Assembly: GCA_018242525.1 (NCBI GenBank)
Contig: JAFEBS010000062.1
Coordinates: 1 to 64,000 of the forward strand
Length of the DNA stretch: 64,000 nucleotides
Source of the DNA: Planctomycetota bacterium
GTDB lineage: Bacteria > Planctomycetota > Planctomycetia > Planctomycetales > Planctomycetaceae
Direction of reading: 5' to 3'
Position numbers and translations under genes: made by a program. Position 1 is the stretch's first letter. Every line of letters starts with the position of its first letter. Below are positions 60,714 to 64,000 of this stretch, piece by piece. The notes under the pieces were generated by a model. That model did no database searches. It was not told the DNA's origin and worked only from the letters and a program-made list of their open reading frames with translations.

Positions 60714-60850
60714 ACTCTTCTCAACGCAACATTGGCGTGATGGAAGAGTGGGGCTGCCCCGGCTGCAGTCTGCCGCCAGCGATTGGACTTGATTGGTCAC
60801 GGTCAGTATCTTCGTGGCGATTGTTCGCACGTCACCCGGGAGTCTCACGG

Positions 60851-62191
60851 ATGCCGCACCGACTGAGGGTCCGAGAGCTCGTTGCCATCGGCCTGTTTCT
60901 GATCAAGTGGCTGGTCTTGGCGATCCCGCTGGGAATGTGCGTCGGTTCCGCGTGCGTCCTTTTTCTGTGGGCATTGGATGCAGCCACAGCTCTGCGCATT
61001 CAACAACCGGGCCTGTTGTACGCGCTGCCGATCGCGGGAATCGCGATCGCATGGCTGTACCGGCAATATGGTGAATCCGTCGTGGCCGGGAACAATCTGA
61101 TTGTGGAAGAGATTCACGAACCGGGTGGTGGCGTGCCACTGCGAATGGTGCCCCTCGTCCTGGTCGGTACGGTCATTACGCACCTGTTCGGAGGTTCGGC
61201 GGGACGGGAGGGAACTGCGGTCCAGATGGGTGGCAGCCTGGCCAGCGGAATGACGAAGATTGTTCCGGGGCTGCAGCGCAGTGATGTTCGACCAATGTTG
61301 ATGGCGGGGGTTGCCGCAGGGTTCGCGGGCGTGTTCGGAACACCTGTCGCTGCGATGATCTTTGCGCTGGAAGTGTTGTCGATCGGACGGATCAGCTATG
61401 TGGCGATCCTTCCCTGCTTGATTGCTGCAATTGCGAGCGACCAGACCTGCCTTGGCTGGGGGATTGAACATACGCACTATCACGTCGCCAGTTCGCTGCC
61501 ATCCAGCCCCCTGTTCCACGTCGCCGCCGTCGACCTCGCCTTGCTCGGCAAGGTTTGCCTGGCGGGAATTGCATTTGGCCTGACAAGCATGGCGTTCGCA
61601 GAAGTGATTCACGGACTGCAGCGACTGTGGCGCAAGACAGTGCCGTGGCCATTACTGCATCCAGCACTGGGCGGCCTGATCGTGATTGGCCTGGTCTTTG
61701 TCGTGGGAACACGCGACTACCTGGGCCTGGGAGTGTCGTCCGCGGACCCGGATGCAGTCACCATCGTCAACTGCTTTCGCGACGGGGGGGCGGGCCATTG
61801 GAGTTGGCTGTTAAAACTGCTGTTTACCGCTGTGACATTGAGCAGCGGGTTCAAGGGAGGCGAAGTGACGCCGCTGTTCTTTATTGGAGCGGCGTTGGGT
61901 AACACGTTGGCTTGGATCTGTGGAGCCCCGGTGGATCTGTTCGCCGCATTGGGATTCGTCGCTGTCTTTGCGGGGGCGACCAATACACCGCTGGCGTGCA
62001 CCGTCATGGCTGTCGAATTATTTGGCGGCGAATTCGTCGTCTATTATGCCACGGGGTGCCTGCTGGCGTACGTATTCAGCGGTCATTCGGGAATCTACCT
62101 GTCGCAGCGTGTCGGCACCCATAAACTTGGCGCTGCCGACTTTCCGGCGGAAACAACCCTGCGCGATGTCCATCGCATCAGAGATCAGTGA
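60851..62191 (+). CDS. CLC-family transporter, probable fluoride/proton type
   Basis: 446 residues from the ATG at 60851 (GGGAG eight bases upstream). About ten to twelve membrane helices. The first filter sequence is GNNLI at 80-84 instead of the chloride type GSGIP. The second is GREGT at 118-122 (gating Glu120) instead of GREGP. The third is GFKGGEVTPLFFIG near 333-346 instead of GIFAPxL. As far as I recall, this set marks the CLC-F fluoride/H+ antiporters, which protect cells from fluoride. No clear fluoride riboswitch is recognised in the leader. The 3' end overlaps the convergent peptide-transporter gene by seven bases. Confidence 0.82.
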   Translation: MPHRLRVRELVAIGLFLIKWLVLAIPLGMCVGSACVLFLWALDAATALRIQQPGLLYALPIAGIAIAWLYRQYGESVVAGNNLIVEEIHEPGGGVPLRMVPLVLVGTVITHLFGGSAGREGTAVQMGGSLASGMTKIVPGLQRSDVRPMLMAGVAAGFAGVFGTPVAAMIFALEVLSIGRISYVAILPCLIAAIASDQTCLGWGIEHTHYHVASSLPSSPLFHVAAVDLALLGKVCLAGIAFGLTSMAFAEVIHGLQRLWRKTVPWPLLHPALGGLIVIGLVFVVGTRDYLGLGVSSADPDAVTIVNCFRDGGAGHWSWLLKLLFTAVTLSSGFKGGEVTPLFFIGAALGNTLAWICGAPVDLFAALGFVAVFAGATNTPLACTVMAVELFGGEFVVYYATGCLLAYVFSGHSGIYLSQRVGTHKLGAADFPAETTLRDVHRIRDQ

Positions 62192-64000
62192 TTTGGTGTG
62201 TCCGCCGGCTCATCTTCGTGCATCCACCGAACGAGGATCGGCGACAGGATAAGCAACAATACCCCTGAGACCGTCCCGGCGATGGCGATCTGCCAGAAGA
62301 CGTCGCCGTAGACATGCACGGTCTTGAGCGGCAGTGGAATCGTTGATTCGCCACCGCCTTCGTGACCAACCCCCGTCAACATGGCGATCAACCCCGCCAG
62401 GTAATTGGAAAACGCCGTGGCCAGGAACCAGGCTCCCATCACGGTGCTGACCATCCGCACCGGCGAAAGCCGAGTGACCATCGACAGACCGACGGGCGAC
62501 AGACACAACTCACCCGTGGTATGAAGCATATACCCGATCAGCAGCCAGCCCACGCCCACAATGCCGTGGGACGAGCAGGTCTTGGTACCCAGCCAGAATG
62601 CACCGAATCCGAGTCCCAATTGCAACAATCCCAACGAAAACTTGATGGCTGTGTTTGGCTCCAGACGACGCCTGGCCAGGAATGTCCAGATCATCGTCAG
62701 TGGCAGACCCAGGAGCAGGATGGTGATTGGATTTGTCGCTTGGAAAATGCTGGCTTTCACTTCACGGCCGTCGACTTTCATCCCGACCATATCTTCAGTC
62801 ACCGTCACGGACTGCAGCGTCGCATGCAGTTCCTTGGCCAGCATCGCGCGCTGCAGATGGTCATTCCAACCGGCGGATTTATCGTCGTGGGTCGGTTCCG
62901 TAGCTTTTTGATTGCTGGCATCATCGGCGTCGGGGACCGGATCGCCTGCCGCGGGTTCCGCAGGCTTGGCAAGTTGATCGATCAGCTTCAGCGATGCTGA
63001 ATTGACCAAGGACGTGATTTCGTCGCGGGTGGCATTTGCCGGGGCTGACATGACCGTTTCGCGCGCGATCGACTGCGCGCGATCAACCATGGTCCGATTC
63101 CAGGTGACTCCCGCAACAGTACGTCCTAAAAAGGCGGAAGTGACGGGCAGTCTTTCCAGCGTCTGACCCACGTCTGTGGACGTCAGCCGACGACCACCGA
63201 TGATGCGATCCACATTGCGATCCGTGAAGTTGTTGACCGAACTGCCCGCCTGCTCGAAAAAGGCCCAGAACAGCATCGAGAAGAACATCAGGATCAGAAC
63301 GACGTACATTCGTTCGCGTTCCACACGCTCGGCTTGAAACGCGTCGGCAATCATCATCACCAGCGCCCCGCCACCGAAGACACCCAGCAGAACACCCGCC
63401 AAACCCGTGTTTTCCAGCAGGATGGCGGCGACCGGCACAGCGACCGCCGTGCCCAGGTAGACCGCAACGTCAGCCCGCAGCCAGGGCAGCAGGACTACAA
63501 ATCCCCCCACCAGCATCAGAATCACGGCCCCTTGAGTGTGGGGCATGATGACGTGTTGAATCAGCATGATGGCAGCAATCACAGCCAGGTAAAACGGTAC
63601 GAGTTGAGCATGCAGCTTGGGAACAGCCAGCGCGGCCAGGCGGGCGGGATCCCGCGCCAGGCCCACATGAGCAGGAAGTCCGCCGCCCGCCAGCGCTGCG
63701 ACGGCGATAAACGCGGCAACGAGCAGTGCGATCCCCACGGGCGCGTTCACCATCAGTTGCATCGGATCACCGTAGTGGAACCAGACCATGCTGCCGGATG
63801 TCGCAATCGCCGTCAGCAGGATCAGGATCTGTGACAACTTGCGATCCGCCACAAACGTCATCAGACCGGTCAACATTCCGATCGTCGCCAATCCAAATCC
63901 ATAGTGCCAGCCAAACGTTTCCCCGACGTAACCACAAATCAACGGGGACATCGCGGCCCCCAAGTTGATTCCCATGTAGAAGATCGTAAAGCCGCTGTCC
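62185..64000 (-). CDS. POT-family proton-dependent peptide transporter, 5' end beyond the window
   Basis: 605 codons are visible and the frame is open to the edge (GFTIFYMGINLG, the conserved region of the second/third helix pair), so about 120 residues are missing. The membrane helices include FFSMLFWAFFEQAGSSVNNF, with the E-Q-A family signature, and YMLHTTGELCLSPVGLSM near the C-terminal part. A long hydrophilic insert of about 150 residues lies between helices in the middle (about 270-420 of the visible part), larger than in typical bacterial PepT. It imports di- or tripeptides. It ends head to head with the CLC gene, seven bases overlapping. Confidence 0.9.
   Translation of the reverse strand, partial: DSGFTIFYMGINLGAAMSPLICGYVGETFGWHYGFGLATIGMLTGLMTFVADRKLSQILILLTAIATSGSMVWFHYGDPMQLMVNAPVGIALLVAAFIAVAALAGGGLPAHVGLARDPARLAALAVPKLHAQLVPFYLAVIAAIMLIQHVIMPHTQGAVILMLVGGFVVLLPWLRADVAVYLGTAVAVPVAAILLENTGLAGVLLGVFGGGALVMMIADAFQAERVERERMYVVLILMFFSMLFWAFFEQAGSSVNNFTDRNVDRIIGGRRLTSTDVGQTLERLPVTSAFLGRTVAGVTWNRTMVDRAQSIARETVMSAPANATRDEITSLVNSASLKLIDQLAKPAEPAAGDPVPDADDASNQKATEPTHDDKSAGWNDHLQRAMLAKELHATLQSVTVTEDMVGMKVDGREVKASIFQATNPITILLLGLPLTMIWTFLARRRLEPNTAIKFSLGLLQLGLGFGAFWLGTKTCSSHGIVGVGWLLIGYMLHTTGELCLSPVGLSMVTRLSPVRMVSTVMGAWFLATAFSNYLAGLIAMLTGVGHEGGGESTIPLPLKTVHVYGDVFWQIAIAGTVSGVLLLILSPILVRWMHEDEPADTPNH

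Larger units (their letters stand above)
60214..60850. other. Long intergenic region with palindromes, between flp and the CLC gene
   Basis: The 637 bases contain a decayed arm of the 5463 repeat (60470-60496) and three short hairpins (60551-60713). The flp promoter lies at its left and the CLC promoter at its right. A 79-codon frame that continues into the CLC gene from 60614 runs through the hairpins and is not likely to be coding. Confidence 0.5.

Noticed and set aside
60614..60850. N-terminal extension of the CLC gene
   Set aside because: It runs through palindromic sequence; the ATG at 60851 has a ribosome site and starts right before the first helix.
60590..60850. Fluoride riboswitch upstream of the CLC gene
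   Set aside because: A short GATGACTCTT near 60606 looks vaguely like part of the motif, but the paired GGnGAUGG and UCGCC regions are missing.
1..64000. CRISPR array, rRNA operon or further tRNA genes
   Set aside because: No regularly spaced direct repeats, rRNA-like stretches or additional cloverleafs were seen.

Overview
The window is 64 kb of chromosome from a member of the Planctomycetota, most likely Planctomycetaceae-like (a genus guess would be weak). The reasons are a PVC-type CxxCH heme protein with a dehydrogenase-like propeller, DUF1080 and sialate O-acetylesterase-type proteins, a fused AroD-AroE enzyme, an FhcB-like C1-transfer subunit outside the Archaea, many large secreted proteins, Ser/Thr kinases with a zinc ribbon, and abundant small palindromic repeats. 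Calls rest on reading motifs in the sequence; no database search was possible.

Layout. 1-2.2 kb is the end of an integrative element: an edge-truncated hypothetical gene, a small DNA-binding-like gene and a tyrosine recombinase that stops 18 bp from the 3' end of a tRNA-Arg(CCG) gene, the probable attachment site. 2.3-12.6 kb is mostly housekeeping on the plus strand: a 29-aa very basic protein (minus strand), dus, fhcB, mutL, bifunctional aroDE, aroK, a bifunctional prepilin peptidase, hisH and hisA. 12.7-14.9 kb is a membrane Ser/Thr kinase on the minus strand. 15.4-26.3 kb is dominated by secreted proteins: a five-gene minus-strand operon (1330-aa TPR protein, VCBS-repeat protein, PQQ-type propeller, YdjY-like protein, proline-rich secreted protein), a divergent secreted protein that shares a domain with the VCBS protein, and a leucine-rich-repeat protein. 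26.7-30.1 kb has a conserved hypothetical, a 2Fe-2S ferredoxin and a D-aminoacylase-like amidohydrolase.

30.2-44.4 kb is a surface-glycan locus: two GT9 and two GT4-like glycosyltransferases, a GT29 (sialyltransferase-fold) enzyme, a sulfotransferase, a methyltransferase, a sugar nucleotidyltransferase, two short-chain epimerase/dehydratases (one lacking the catalytic tyrosine), an MsbA-like ABC exporter, a GT2 enzyme and a polysaccharide deacetylase. Several genes overlap by a few bases, so they are probably co-transcribed. 44.6-53.8 kb holds separate secreted enzymes (isochorismatase-like, PVC heme protein, SASA esterase, double DUF1080 protein) and a MATE transporter.

54.0-60.2 kb is part of a Tad/Flp pilus locus on the minus strand: flp pilin, a 38-aa membrane peptide, cpaA, cpaB, a stand-alone copy of the secretin N-domain, the CpaC secretin and a CpaE-like protein. 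The motor and platform genes (cpaF, tadB, tadC) are not here. The window closes with a CLC transporter that looks like the fluoride/proton type and an edge-truncated POT-family peptide transporter, overlapping tail to tail.

The intergenic spaces carry several families of inverted repeats. The clearest is a MITE-like element of about 65-100 bp whose arms contain GGGGTCAGACCCC or a shortened form (four copies and a half copy); two copies bracket the DUF1080 gene.
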